Shown here one piece after another: positions 17,315 to 25,864 of a DNA stretch of 33,513 nucleotides. The notes beneath the pieces were generated by a model, which worked only from the letters and a program-made list of their open reading frames with translations, ran no database searches and was not told the origin of the DNA. The stretch is taken from NCBI GenBank assembly GCA_002429085.1, contig DIYR01000111.1, positions 1 to 33,513 of the forward strand. The letters run 5' to 3'. Positions within the stretch are counted from its first letter, which is position 1; every line of letters starts with the position of its first letter. Source of the DNA: Flavobacteriales bacterium UBA6049. GTDB lineage: Bacteria > Bacteroidota > Bacteroidia > Flavobacteriales_G > Salibacteraceae. The translations under genes were made by a program, and so were the position numbers.

Positions 17315-19552
17315 ATGAGAAAACTACTACTCGGGGCAGGACTTTTTGGCCTGTTATCAATGCCTTTTACGTCAGAAGGTCAAACAGTATATTTTTCAGA
17401 TTCGTTTGATGCTGATATCAACAACTGGACACTAGTTGATGATGATGGAGATGGAAATGACTGGTACTGGTTTAATGCTGGAGCTCCTCAAGGTGGTGTT
17501 GCTACCTCTGCAAGTTGGGCATCAAACGCATTAAATCCAGATAACTGGATGGTTTCACCAGCAATTGATTTATCAGGTGCATCAGGTTCTTTGCTTTTAA
17601 CATGGCAAGCTTATGCCCAAGATCAAAGTTGGCCAGCCGAAAATTACACGGTTTATGTTGGAACTGACAGTAGCATAAGTAACCTTGTAAATTCTCCTGT
17701 TAATTTCACTGAAGTTCTTACAACGAGCAACGGATACATGAACAGAGCATTAGATGTTTCTTCTTTAGCTGGAAACAGTACTGTTTATGTGGCATTCCGT
17801 CATCACAATGTTTCAGATCAATTCAGAATGAACATTGATAATGTTCAAGTAATGGCACCACTAGATAACGATGTTGAAGTTGTTGTTGCTGGAATGGCTC
17901 CTAATGTATCTATTCAAGATGCACCTTTCGACATTCAAGCAATTGTTAGAAGTAATGGTATCAATACATTAACTGGTTATGATTTAAGCTATACAATTAA
18001 CGGAGGTTCAGCTACTACATCTGCTATCTCTGGAGTTAGCTTAGATATTTTTGAATCAGAGGTTGTTACTCATCCTAACGCTTGGACTCCTACAGCAGCT
18101 GGAACATACACAATTGTTGTTAGTGCTGATTCTCCAAATGGTCAAACTGATGGAGATCCTTCAAATAACTCATTCAGCTTTGATGTAAATGTTTTCAACT
18201 CTTCAGTTCAGCGCAAGCCATTGTATGAGGTATTTACAAGTTCAACATGTCCTCCATGTACTCCAGGAAATGTAAACTTCCATGGAATTGTAGCGAACTA
18301 TCCTGATGAGTATGTTGCCATTAAGTATCAACAAAATTTCCCTGGTACTGGTGATCCATATGCTACTGATGAATCAGTTAACCGTAGAGGTTATTATGGT
18401 ATCAACTCTATTCCAAGAATGGAAATAGATGGTGGCTGGGATGGCAATGCCAACTCATTTACTTCAGCACTTCACGAAGCCGCTAGAGATGTTCCATCAT
18501 TTGTTGAGCTTGACGTTACTTATTCTGTAGATGCTGCTAATCAAACGGTTGATTACTGTATAGATTATGAAGCTTTAGGAGATTTAGGTTCAGCTACTCT
18601 TCAAATTGCTATCCTAGAATCTATTACATACGATAATGAGAAAACTAATGGAGAAACAGAATTTGAAAATGTAATGAAGAAAATGGTTCCTAGTGAAGGT
18701 GGCCAAACAATTCAATTAACTTCAGGTTCTCCTCAGCAAATTTGTGATTCTTATGAGTTCCAAGGATCTTACAGACTTCCTGCTGATGGACAAACAGCTA
18801 ATAGAATCAATCATAATACTGAGCATTCAGTTGAAGACTTCAACAACCTTTATGTTATTGCTTGGATAGAAAGTAGTACTTCACTTGAAGTTTATCAATC
18901 TGCTGAAGGTGTAGAGCAACAAAATACTCAATACGATTTAGCTATGACTTCACTTGATTCTGATGATACTGCTTATACAGCTTCTCCTTACACTGTAATG
19001 GGTACTGTTACTAACATGGGATCTGAAGAGATTACAAGTTATGAAGTAGGTTACTCTATTGAAGGTGGGCCAGCGCAAAACACTTCCATTACAGGAGTAA
19101 ACATTGTAAACATGAGTACTGATCAATTTACTCACTCAATTCCTTGGGCTCCAACTGCTGCAGGTTCTTATACCATCAAAATGTGGGCAGCTAACCCTAA
19201 CGGTAATGCAGATGAAAATAATGCCAACGATACATTAACTACATCATTAAGAGTAGAAGATAATGTTGGTATTGGAGAAGCAAAAGAACTTGCAGGAAGC
19301 GTTACATTGTTCCCTAATCCAATTAGCTCAGTAGGTAAGTTAGAAATTACAACTGAAGCAACTGAAGTACTTGAAGTATCTGTTATTGATGTAACTGGCA
19401 GAACAATGATGCTTGTTGGTAATGTTACTACAGTAGCGCACACTCCTTCTTCAGTTTCTATTGATGTTTCTGATTTAGCAAGTGGCGTTTACATGATCAA
19501 AGTTGAAAATGATAACGGTGAAAAATCAGTTCAACGTTTCGTTAAAAACTAA
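17315..19552 (+). CDS. T9SS-exported Omp28-domain protein with CPPC active site
   Basis: A 745-residue secreted protein built of a signal peptide (about 1-22), an N-terminal choice-of-anchor J/MAM-like jelly roll (about 25-185, YFSDSFDADINNWTLVDDDG), and a CARDB-like Ig domain (about 188-295). Then come an Omp28 thioredoxin-fold domain (about 300-540) with the redox pair Cys312-Cys315 (FTSSTCPPC) and IPRMEIDGG, a second CARDB-like domain (about 550-655), and a type A T9SS sorting domain (about 665-745: FPNPISSVGKLEI, SGVYMIKVENDNG). The two Ig domains are internal duplicates (AWTPTAAGTYTI versus PWAPTAAGSYTI). It is expected on the cell surface after SprA-dependent export. The substrate is unknown; a disulfide oxidoreductase role is inferred from fold and CxxC only. 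It lies 112 bases after the degenerate paralogue and ends at a strong terminator. Confidence 0.88.
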   Translation: MRKLLLGAGLFGLLSMPFTSEGQTVYFSDSFDADINNWTLVDDDGDGNDWYWFNAGAPQGGVATSASWASNALNPDNWMVSPAIDLSGASGSLLLTWQAYAQDQSWPAENYTVYVGTDSSISNLVNSPVNFTEVLTTSNGYMNRALDVSSLAGNSTVYVAFRHHNVSDQFRMNIDNVQVMAPLDNDVEVVVAGMAPNVSIQDAPFDIQAIVRSNGINTLTGYDLSYTINGGSATTSAISGVSLDIFESEVVTHPNAWTPTAAGTYTIVVSADSPNGQTDGDPSNNSFSFDVNVFNSSVQRKPLYEVFTSSTCPPCTPGNVNFHGIVANYPDEYVAIKYQQNFPGTGDPYATDESVNRRGYYGINSIPRMEIDGGWDGNANSFTSALHEAARDVPSFVELDVTYSVDAANQTVDYCIDYEALGDLGSATLQIAILESITYDNEKTNGETEFENVMKKMVPSEGGQTIQLTSGSPQQICDSYEFQGSYRLPADGQTANRINHNTEHSVEDFNNLYVIAWIESSTSLEVYQSAEGVEQQNTQYDLAMTSLDSDDTAYTASPYTVMGTVTNMGSEEITSYEVGYSIEGGPAQNTSITGVNIVNMSTDQFTHSIPWAPTAAGSYTIKMWAANPNGNADENNANDTLTTSLRVEDNVGIGEAKELAGSVTLFPNPISSVGKLEITTEATEVLEVSVIDVTGRTMMLVGNVTTVAHTPSSVSIDVSDLASGVYMIKVENDNGEKSVQRFVKN

Positions 19553-19577
19553 CAACTGATTATTTCAAAATAATTAC

Positions 19578-19608
19578 AAAAGGCTCGTGATATCACGAGC
19601 CTTTTTTG
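19578..19608 (+). terminator. Strong hairpin terminator after the CPPC Omp28 gene
   Basis: AGGCTCGTGA followed by TATCACGAGCCT is a perfect palindrome, extended by flanking A and T runs, with TTTTTTG on the plus side. It lies about 25 bases past the stop at 19552. The A-run on the other side makes it potentially active on the minus strand too. Confidence 0.9.
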
Positions 19609-19783
19609 TTATCATGAATCTTGGGAAAATTGTGTACTGATAAGTATAGCAAACTGATTACTGCAGAAATACCATGACCGATAAAGCGTAATGATTCAAT
19701 ACTTAAACCGCTTAATCATTCTAGACATGTAAAGGTTCAATAGCTACATTTTCTAAAACCCTGGGTGTTCTAGGATAATCTCC

Positions 19784-19817
19784 AAATAAAAAAGCCGAGT
19801 CCAGTTGAACTCGGCTT
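19784..19817 (-). terminator. Terminator after the four-cysteine T9SS protein gene
   Basis: On the minus strand a 9-bp stem (AAGCCGAGT / ACTCGGCTT) with an 8-base loop is followed by TTTTTTATTT. It lies about 40 bases after the stop at 19857 of the minus-strand gene. Confidence 0.88.
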
Positions 19818-19856
19818 TCTTGTATTCTTAAAAGCTAGTAGAGAATAGCCTCTCTA

Positions 19857-20558
19857 CTACATCTTGGTCCATTGCTGAGTCACTAATACTTTGTTATTCT
19901 CATCAAGAATTGAAAGAATATATACCCCACTTGTCATTTCACCAACATTTAGGGTAGATAACTCTCCTTGAAGTGTCTCACGCTTCATTTCCTTACCAGA
20001 TAAATCGTGTAGCACAAGTGTAGCAGTGTTCAATTTTGAAGATACAAACCTGATATTCAACTCATTTATAGCCGGAATTGGATATGCAAAATACTCTTCT
20101 ACTTCCGCTTCAAGTGTAGAAACACCTGTAAAGTCTTGTGTAATCCAAGTCAACGTATCTTTTTCTGTACTTCCTGTAGTAACCTCAATTCTAAAGATTC
20201 TAGAACTACCAGGAGCACTTTGAGGATCTGCTTGCAAGTACCAATTAGCGCTGTATCCATTTGCTAGATAACAAATAGGAGCATCACAATTACTTTCTGA
20301 AGGCAATGAACCAAAATCGTTAAAATAGCAATTGTAAAAGTCACAAAAAGCTAGTTTCCAGTTCATATCTAGATCAGTTTCAATAGTTCTCCACTCTACC
20401 TCTACATCTCTAGTTGTAGTATTAGTTACAAGAATATTCCCCTTTTCTTCAACACCTGGAACTAACTTCACATAGGCTGTATCTCTATCAAAAGTAACTT
20501 GCGCACTTGCACCTAAAGCAATAATAGCAGCAAAAGCTGTAGTAAAAAGTTTTTTCAT
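19857..20558 (-). CDS. Small T9SS-exported protein with four conserved-looking cysteines, function unknown
   Basis: A 233-residue protein with a signal peptide (1-19, ending GASAQ), an Ig-like N-terminal domain (about 22-145) and a T9SS type A sorting domain (about 155-233: YPIPAINELNIRF, LHDLSGKEM, TSGVYILSI). The first sorting motif is YPIP rather than the usual FPNP. The N-terminal domain carries cysteines at 72, 77, 91 and 96 (FCDFYNC and CDAPIC), spaced like two disulfide pairs. I do not recognise a function. It is transcribed divergently from the thioredoxin gene at 20697 and faces the Omp28 protein gene across two terminators. This context makes it a candidate client of, or partner for, these redox proteins; that is inference only. 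Confidence 0.85.
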   Translation of the reverse strand: MKKLFTTAFAAIIALGASAQVTFDRDTAYVKLVPGVEEKGNILVTNTTTRDVEVEWRTIETDLDMNWKLAFCDFYNCYFNDFGSLPSESNCDAPICYLANGYSANWYLQADPQSAPGSSRIFRIEVTTGSTEKDTLTWITQDFTGVSTLEAEVEEYFAYPIPAINELNIRFVSSKLNTATLVLHDLSGKEMKRETLQGELSTLNVGEMTSGVYILSILDENNKVLVTQQWTKM

Positions 20559-20643
20559 ATCATAAGTTTTTGTAAAAATATCATAACTATTTCATTTTCT
20601 ATCACGGAATTTCAAGGTCAACAGTTGGTTAACAAATTCATCT

Positions 20644-20651
20644 TATATTCG
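20644..20651 (+). promoter_or_regulatory. Possible Bacteroidota -7 element for the thioredoxin operon
   Basis: TATATTCG matches the Bacteroidota -7 consensus TAnnTTTG at all but one fixed position, with a TTG at 20625-20627 upstream. The spacing (16 bases) is shorter than usual, so support is weak. It lies 46 bases before the ATG at 20697, in the divergent gap shared with the four-cysteine protein gene. Confidence 0.25.
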
Positions 20652-20696
20652 TCTGAAGCACTAATCTAGAGTATTCACTATTTGATACATAACCAA

Positions 20697-21209
20697 ATGA
20701 TTCGATTAACTTTTACACTTTTACTAACAGTAATCTGTTTTGTTGCGAACGCTCAAGAAGACGGCTGGGCAATCCCTCACGTTTCAATCCAAAACATTGA
20801 TTTTGAAAATTTCAATACTAGCGAGATAGACAATGATGGCAAGCCCATCATTATTAGTTTTTGGGCTACATGGTGCAGTCCCTGTAAAAGAGAACTTAAT
20901 ACCATCGCAGAAGAGTATGATGAATGGATTGAAGAAACAGGCGTTAAATTAATTGCTGTGTCAATTGATGATTCACGAAATGTTGACAAAGTACCGACCT
21001 ACGTAAATGGCCAAGCTTGGGATTACGAGGTATATTTAGATCCAAATGGTGAATTCAAGAGGGCAATGAACGTGAATAATGTTCCACATACATTCTTATT
21101 GAATGGAAATAAGGAAGTTGTTTGGCAACACAATAGCTACTCTCCAGGTGATGAAGAAGAATTACTGGAATTAACTCGTAAAGTTTCTAACGGAGAAGCT
21201 ATACACTAA
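20697..21209 (+). CDS. TlpA-like thioredoxin-fold disulfide oxidoreductase
   Basis: A 170-residue exported thioredoxin-fold protein. It has a signal peptide about 1-20 (MIRLTFTLLLTVICFVANAQ) and the redox motif FWATWCSPCKRE with Cys60 and Cys63. The region LIAVSIDDSRN follows, then a cis-proline segment NVPHTFLL. TlpA/ResA relatives reduce or exchange disulfides in the periplasm. ATG at 20697 is preferred over a TTG five codons earlier because it gives a clean signal peptide. It starts a compact operon with a DUF6029 barrel (21 bases downstream) and an Omp28 lipoprotein. It may supply reducing power or correct disulfides for those partners. The fold is certain; the partner assignment is inferred. 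Confidence 0.93.
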   Translation: MIRLTFTLLLTVICFVANAQEDGWAIPHVSIQNIDFENFNTSEIDNDGKPIIISFWATWCSPCKRELNTIAEEYDEWIEETGVKLIAVSIDDSRNVDKVPTYVNGQAWDYEVYLDPNGEFKRAMNVNNVPHTFLLNGNKEVVWQHNSYSPGDEEELLELTRKVSNGEAIH

Positions 21210-21230
21210 AGTTCTTTATTCCCTATAGCA

Positions 21231-22907
21231 ATGAGATTGTTTATCGTCTTAACAGTGTTAATCGCTGTTGTATTTTCAGTTCATACCCAAGCCCAAGAGA
21301 AAAAAGTTGACTTAGGAGAAGTTCATGGGAATTTCGATTTAAGGGGTCAATTCTATAACCCTGATAGTGCCATTGGAGCTCCTGAAGTACCTGAAAAGTT
21401 TTTATTCAATGGCTTCGCAAATATCAATTACCACAAGGGGAATTTTTATGCTGGCTTGAGATACGAATCATACCAAAATGTGTTACTCGGGTTTGCACCA
21501 GAATATCAAGGTAATGGGATTACAAATCGTTTTGTTCAATACAATGATGGCCAGTTAGATATAACAGTTGGTAACTTCTATGAGCAATTTGGAAATGGTC
21601 AAATTCTTAGAGCTTATTACGAACCTTCATTGGGTATTGACAACAGTATAGATGGTGCCCGATTCAAATACAATATTCATGGTATTTATTTAAAGGCGGT
21701 TATTGGCCAACAGCGTTGGTATTTTGAGCAAAGCCCAGGTATTGTGAGAGGCGGTGACATAGAATTTCAGTTGAATGAAATTCTCAAAGATCGAATGCCT
21801 AAGAAAACACGCGTTTCATTTGGATTTAGTGCTGTGAGTAAATATCAAGAAGACAACAATGTTGATCTTACTCTACCTGAAAATGTACTTGCATACGGAG
21901 GGAGAATGCAGGTTAAATACAAAAAATGGATGCTTCGCGGTGAGTATACGTACAAGTACAACGATCCGAATGCTGATAATGGCTACATCTATAAAGAAGG
22001 TCAAATGCTGCAATTAACGGCAAGTTACAATCGAAAAGGATTTGGAGTTACTGTAAGTGCCCATACATTAGATAATATGTTCTTTAGAAGTGATAGGAAC
22101 AATAGTTCTCAGTTCCAGGACATGTTTATCAACTACATACCAGCACTTACCAAACAGCATACGTACAACTTAATGGCTACACTCTATCCATATGCAACAC
22201 AACCAAGAGGTGAAATTGCATTTCAAGGAGACGTAATATACAAGATCAAGAAAGGAACAGCTCTCGGTGGTAAATATGGAACTACAGTGAATGTAAACTA
22301 TTCTTATGCAGCAAATCTGGACACAACGAATCTTAATGATGTTGACTCAATAGGGCAAGCAAGACAGGGTTATACTTCTAATCTATTTAAGATTGGTGAG
22401 AGAGCTAACGGGTCTACTGATCAATATTTTGGAGATTTTAATATAGAGATCAGTAGGAAACTTAATAAAACATTTAAACTACGTGCAGTCTATCAAAACT
22501 TGTTGTACAGAAGAGAGTTGTTAGAAGGCAAACCTGGGGTTGGAAATGTATATGCTAATGTCGGAGTACTAGATCTTTTGACTAAGCTAAACAGGAAAAG
22601 CTCTATCCGAACAGAATTACAAGGGTTATTCACGAATCAAGATAAAGGAGATTGGGCAACGTTCTTAGTTGAATATACTTATGCACCTCATTGGTTCGTT
22701 AGTGTAATGGATCAATGGAACTATGGAAATGACATTGAAGATGAACAGTTTCATTTCCCAATTGCTTCTGTTGGTTATATAAAAGAAGCAACCCGAATTA
22801 CTTTAAGTTACGGACGTCAACGTGAAGGTATTTTCTGTGTTGGTGGAGTTTGTAGGGTAGTTCCTGCTTCTAATGGTTTAACGGTGAGTATCACCTCAAG
22901 CTTTTAA
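21231..22907 (+). CDS. DUF6029 family outer-membrane beta-barrel protein
   Basis: A 558-residue protein with a signal peptide (about 1-21, ending HTQAQ). The rest is alternating beta-strand sequence with many aromatic residues, as in large porin-like barrels. Its early VHGNFDLRGQFYNPDS, then FLFNGFANINYHKGNFYAGL and GNFYEQFGNG, fit the uncharacterised DUF6029 family of Bacteroidota as I know it. Two cysteines close to the C-terminus (IFCVGGVCR) could form a disulfide. The stop codon TAA shares its last A with the ATG of the Omp28 lipoprotein gene, so translation is coupled. Cargo or ligand is unknown. The family call rests on memory of the motif pattern and on the gene neighbourhood. Confidence 0.8.
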   Translation: MRLFIVLTVLIAVVFSVHTQAQEKKVDLGEVHGNFDLRGQFYNPDSAIGAPEVPEKFLFNGFANINYHKGNFYAGLRYESYQNVLLGFAPEYQGNGITNRFVQYNDGQLDITVGNFYEQFGNGQILRAYYEPSLGIDNSIDGARFKYNIHGIYLKAVIGQQRWYFEQSPGIVRGGDIEFQLNEILKDRMPKKTRVSFGFSAVSKYQEDNNVDLTLPENVLAYGGRMQVKYKKWMLRGEYTYKYNDPNADNGYIYKEGQMLQLTASYNRKGFGVTVSAHTLDNMFFRSDRNNSSQFQDMFINYIPALTKQHTYNLMATLYPYATQPRGEIAFQGDVIYKIKKGTALGGKYGTTVNVNYSYAANLDTTNLNDVDSIGQARQGYTSNLFKIGERANGSTDQYFGDFNIEISRKLNKTFKLRAVYQNLLYRRELLEGKPGVGNVYANVGVLDLLTKLNRKSSIRTELQGLFTNQDKGDWATFLVEYTYAPHWFVSVMDQWNYGNDIEDEQFHFPIASVGYIKEATRITLSYGRQREGIFCVGGVCRVVPASNGLTVSITSSF

Positions 22908-23839
22908 TGATGAAAAAATTACTTTGGATATTAAATCTCTTTCTCGTTACAGGAGTATTCACTTCGTGTGATGAGGTAGATGACCCTTATGAGCATCTAG
23001 ATGAATTCATAACAGATACTGGAGATAGCAGATTCAACGATACGGTTATGAATGATGCAAATCTATCGAGTAGAGTTATCTTAATCGAAGATTTCACAGG
23101 GCATAAATGCCCTAATTGTCCAGCAGCTACAGATTTAGGTAAGCAATTAGTTGATGATAACCCTGGGCAAGTATTTGTGGTTGCAGTTCATAATTCTGGT
23201 AATTTCTCAGAACCCGATTCAGACCCGGATGGTAAATTCCAAGCAGACTATGAAACTGAAGCTGGTGAGAACCTTAGAGTCGAATTTCAAATTGCTAGTT
23301 TTCCAGCAGGTCTTATAGATAGACAAGAATGGAATAACTCATTTAGAGTTGGAATGGGACAATGGGAAAATAATGTAAACACCAAGCTTCAAAATCCTGA
23401 TTACATGGAGTTAAACTTTAGAGTTAACTCAACGAACATCTATAATACCGATTCAAGAATTCTAAGAGTAGTTCCGAATGTTACTGCTCTAGATAGTGAA
23501 AGTGGAGAAATCTATTTCGTAGTTTATATCCTTGAAAACGGTATTGTTTCACCACAAGAAGATTCGAGGTTCCCCGATTCTACCCCTATTAAGGATTATA
23601 TTCATAACCACTTGTTAAGAGCTAGTTTCCCGCTAGATGATATTGGAACAAAAATCTTTGAAAACCCTTCTTCAGGAGATCAGTATATGACTGAATTTCA
23701 AAGTATGGATGAATTACGCTTCGAATTAAAACCAGAATGGGCAGCCCAAAATTGTGAGGTGGCATATGTTATTTACAACAGAACTTCAAAGGAAGTGTTG
23801 CACTTTGAAACAATGCCTCTTATGAATTCAGGTGGATAA
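22907..23839 (+). CDS. Omp28-related lipoprotein with CPNC motif
   Basis: A 310-residue predicted lipoprotein: hydrophobic N-terminus with lipobox FTSC, lipidated at Cys21. An Omp28-type thioredoxin-fold domain follows, opening VILIEDFTGHKCPNCP with the redox pair Cys68-Cys71 and a likely cis-proline in ASFPAGLIDR. There is then a beta-rich C-terminal domain (about 165-310). Porphyromonas Omp28 is a surface-exposed outer-membrane protein; the biochemical function of the family is poorly defined. The start overlaps the DUF6029 stop by one base (a second ATG follows at 22910). It is the last gene of the three-gene operon and is closed by a bidirectional terminator. Unlike the two Omp28-domain proteins upstream, it has no T9SS sorting domain and reaches the envelope by lipidation. 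Confidence 0.9.
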   Translation: MMKKLLWILNLFLVTGVFTSCDEVDDPYEHLDEFITDTGDSRFNDTVMNDANLSSRVILIEDFTGHKCPNCPAATDLGKQLVDDNPGQVFVVAVHNSGNFSEPDSDPDGKFQADYETEAGENLRVEFQIASFPAGLIDRQEWNNSFRVGMGQWENNVNTKLQNPDYMELNFRVNSTNIYNTDSRILRVVPNVTALDSESGEIYFVVYILENGIVSPQEDSRFPDSTPIKDYIHNHLLRASFPLDDIGTKIFENPSSGDQYMTEFQSMDELRFELKPEWAAQNCEVAYVIYNRTSKEVLHFETMPLMNSGG

Positions 23840-23856
23840 ATTGTCTTTGTAATAGT

Positions 23857-23893
23857 AAAAAGGGCTTTATCTGTTTTGGGTAAAGCCTTTTTT
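23857..23893. terminator. Bidirectional terminator between convergent operons
   Basis: GGCTTTA and TAAAGCC form the stem, extended by A-runs and T-runs that give a poly-T tail on both strands. It lies between the Omp28 lipoprotein stop (23839) and the queG stop (23892) and can serve both genes. Confidence 0.85.
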
Positions 23894-24812
23894 ATTTCAA
23901 AAACAAAATGTTTCGTGAAAGCCCTTCGAATTTTGTTCGTTTTACAGCAGAACCTTGAAATAGATCATCAAACACTTCACTAGTTAGTTCTTCCCATTCA
24001 CCTTTTGTCATGTTTAACAATTCATTCTTAGGATTAAAATCACTTATCCTATTTGGAGTAGACAAACGATTCCAAGGGCATACCTCTTGGCAAATATCAC
24101 ATCCATAGGCCCAATTCTCAAGCTTTCCTTTAAACTCTTCTGGAATACGTTCTCTAAGCTCTATTGTAAGGTAAGAAATACATTTAGTGGCATCTAACTC
24201 GTAAGGAGCATACAAAGCATCTGTAGGGCATGCATCTAAACAACGTGTACAAGAACCGCAATAATCTTTTGTAGATTGATCTTCTGCCAATTCTAAGTCA
24301 ATGATTAGCTCTGCCAAAAAGAAATAAGATCCTGCTTTCTTAGAAATGATGTTCGTATTCTTTCCCATCCAACCAATTCCAGCTTTTTTAGCCCAAGCTT
24401 TATCCATAACTGGAGCAGAATCAACAAACGCTCTCCCCTCAACATGTCCAATTTCATCTTGAACATCTGCCATCATTTGTTTTAGCTTCTTCTTAATTAC
24501 TTTGTGGTAATCTCTACCAAAAGCATACATAGAAAGTTTGGGGGCTTCCGGATCATGTTGTTTTTCTGGTTGGAAGTAATTCAAGGCAACCGAGACAACA
24601 GATTTTGCTCCAGGAACCAATAATGTAGGATCTAATCGCTTATCAAAATGATTCTCCATCCACGACATTGTCCCATTCTTCTGATCCAATAGCCAGCTTT
24701 CTAAACGAGGAGCTTCTTCCTCTAAGAATCCAGCTTTGGATATTCCACAAAAGAAGAACCCATGACGGTAGGCAATTTGTTTCACTAACTCACTGCGCTG
24801 AGCAAGTGTCAT
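23892..24812 (-). CDS. queG: Epoxyqueuosine reductase
   Basis: Cobalamin-dependent iron-sulfur enzyme that reduces epoxyqueuosine to queuosine at the wobble base of tRNA, the last step of queuosine synthesis. The 306-residue protein has Asp131 (FVDSAPVMDK) at the position of the catalytic aspartate and the KAGIGWMGKNTNI segment. Two [4Fe-4S] cysteine sets are present: Cys185/188/191/195 (CGSCTRCLDAC) and Cys238/241/245 (CDICQEVC) with Cys211. It lacks the HEAT-like C-terminal extension of longer QueG proteins, as in many Bacteroidota. The ATG at 24812 overlaps the ruvB stop by four bases (ATGA), so the pair is translationally coupled. Confidence 0.96.
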   Translation of the reverse strand: MTLAQRSELVKQIAYRHGFFFCGISKAGFLEEEAPRLESWLLDQKNGTMSWMENHFDKRLDPTLLVPGAKSVVSVALNYFQPEKQHDPEAPKLSMYAFGRDYHKVIKKKLKQMMADVQDEIGHVEGRAFVDSAPVMDKAWAKKAGIGWMGKNTNIISKKAGSYFFLAELIIDLELAEDQSTKDYCGSCTRCLDACPTDALYAPYELDATKCISYLTIELRERIPEEFKGKLENWAYGCDICQEVCPWNRLSTPNRISDFNPKNELLNMTKGEWEELTSEVFDDLFQGSAVKRTKFEGLSRNILFLK

Positions 24813-25834
24813 GAAAACAATGTTTGTTGATCAAATCCGCGTGTTCGACCTAAGTGTTTGTATGCTAACTCTGTGGCTTCACGACCTCTTGGTGTGCGGT
24901 GCAAAAAACCTTCTTGAATCAAAAACGGCTCATATACTTCTTCAATAGTCCCAGGGTTCTCACCCACCGCAGTAGCAATAGTACTTACGCCTACTGGCCC
25001 ACCTTTAAACTTATCAATAATCGTTGTAAGAATGCGATTATCCATTTCATCTAAACCATGCTTATCTACATTCAAAGCATCTAATGCTATATTGCTAATA
25101 TCTGTATCAATTGACCCATTTCCTTTTATCTGAGCAAAATCTCTTACCCTTCTAAGCAATGCATTTGCAATACGTGGAGTACCTCTACTTCTAGACGCAA
25201 TTTCGAGTGCAGCTCGATGATCTATTGAAATATTCAAAATCTGTGATGATCGAGAAACAATCGTAGCCAACAAATCTGAGTTATAATAAGCTAATCGAGA
25301 ATTGATGCCAAAACGAGCGCGCAAAGGAGATGTTAATAATCCTGAACGTGTAGTTGCTCCAATTAACGTAAATGGTGCAACATTTAATTGAACACTTCGT
25401 GCATTTGGACCAGATTCAATCATGATATCAATCTTGTAATCTTCCATAGCGGAATACAAAAACTCCTCAACTATTGGACTTAATCGATGAATTTCATCAA
25501 TAAACAATACATCACGTTCTTCTAAACTCGTTAACAAACCAGCTAGATCTCCTGGTTTGTCTAATACAGGCCCAGAAGTAATTTTGATCCCTACTCCAAG
25601 TTCGTTAGCAATAATATTCGCTAATGTTGTCTTCCCAAGTCCAGGGGGGCCATGCAGTAAAACATGATCCATCGCTTCATCACGTTGACAAGCCGCTTGC
25701 ACGAAAATCTGCAAATTCTCAACCACTTGATCTTGCCCAGCAAAGTCACCAAAGTTGGCCGGCCTTAACACTCTTTCTATGTCACGGTCTGTTCTAGAGA
25801 GCCCTTCAGAATCTGGATTTAAGTGTTCATTCAT
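24809..25834 (-). CDS. ruvB: Holliday junction branch migration ATPase RuvB
   Basis: Hexameric AAA+ motor that drives branch migration with RuvA. The 341-residue product has Walker A GPPGLGKTT (62-70), Walker B FIDEIH (111-116), sensor-1 region TLIGATTRSG, the arginine-finger region LRARFG (171-176), and the C-terminal winged helix (GFLHRTPRGREAT). ATG at 25834 is chosen; the frame stays open three more codons to a TTG at 25843. It is coupled to queG by a 4-base overlap. ruvA lies separately at 11594-12175 next to sprA. Confidence 0.97.
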   Translation of the reverse strand: MNEHLNPDSEGLSRTDRDIERVLRPANFGDFAGQDQVVENLQIFVQAACQRDEAMDHVLLHGPPGLGKTTLANIIANELGVGIKITSGPVLDKPGDLAGLLTSLEERDVLFIDEIHRLSPIVEEFLYSAMEDYKIDIMIESGPNARSVQLNVAPFTLIGATTRSGLLTSPLRARFGINSRLAYYNSDLLATIVSRSSQILNISIDHRAALEIASRSRGTPRIANALLRRVRDFAQIKGNGSIDTDISNIALDALNVDKHGLDEMDNRILTTIIDKFKGGPVGVSTIATAVGENPGTIEEVYEPFLIQEGFLHRTPRGREATELAYKHLGRTRGFDQQTLFS

Positions 25835-25864
25835 CACGTTCAAAAATAAGCTAAAGAGATTGCA

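Larger units (their letters stand above)
19553..19856. other. Intergenic region between convergent genes
   Basis: About 304 bases without a gene, lying between the stops of two convergent genes. It contains one strong terminator for each strand. The roughly 170 bases between the terminators have no open frame of useful length, no tRNA-like fold and no clear repeat that I can see. Confidence 0.7.

Noticed and set aside
19618..19783. Possible small RNA or short gene between the two terminators
   Set aside because: No stable extended fold, start codon with a useful frame, or promoter pair could be made out.
25841..25848. TATTTTTG on the minus strand, a perfect -7-like element for ruvB
   Set aside because: It lies too close to the ruvB start (it would give an essentially leaderless mRNA) and has no -33 partner at the right distance; probably chance in AT-rich sequence.
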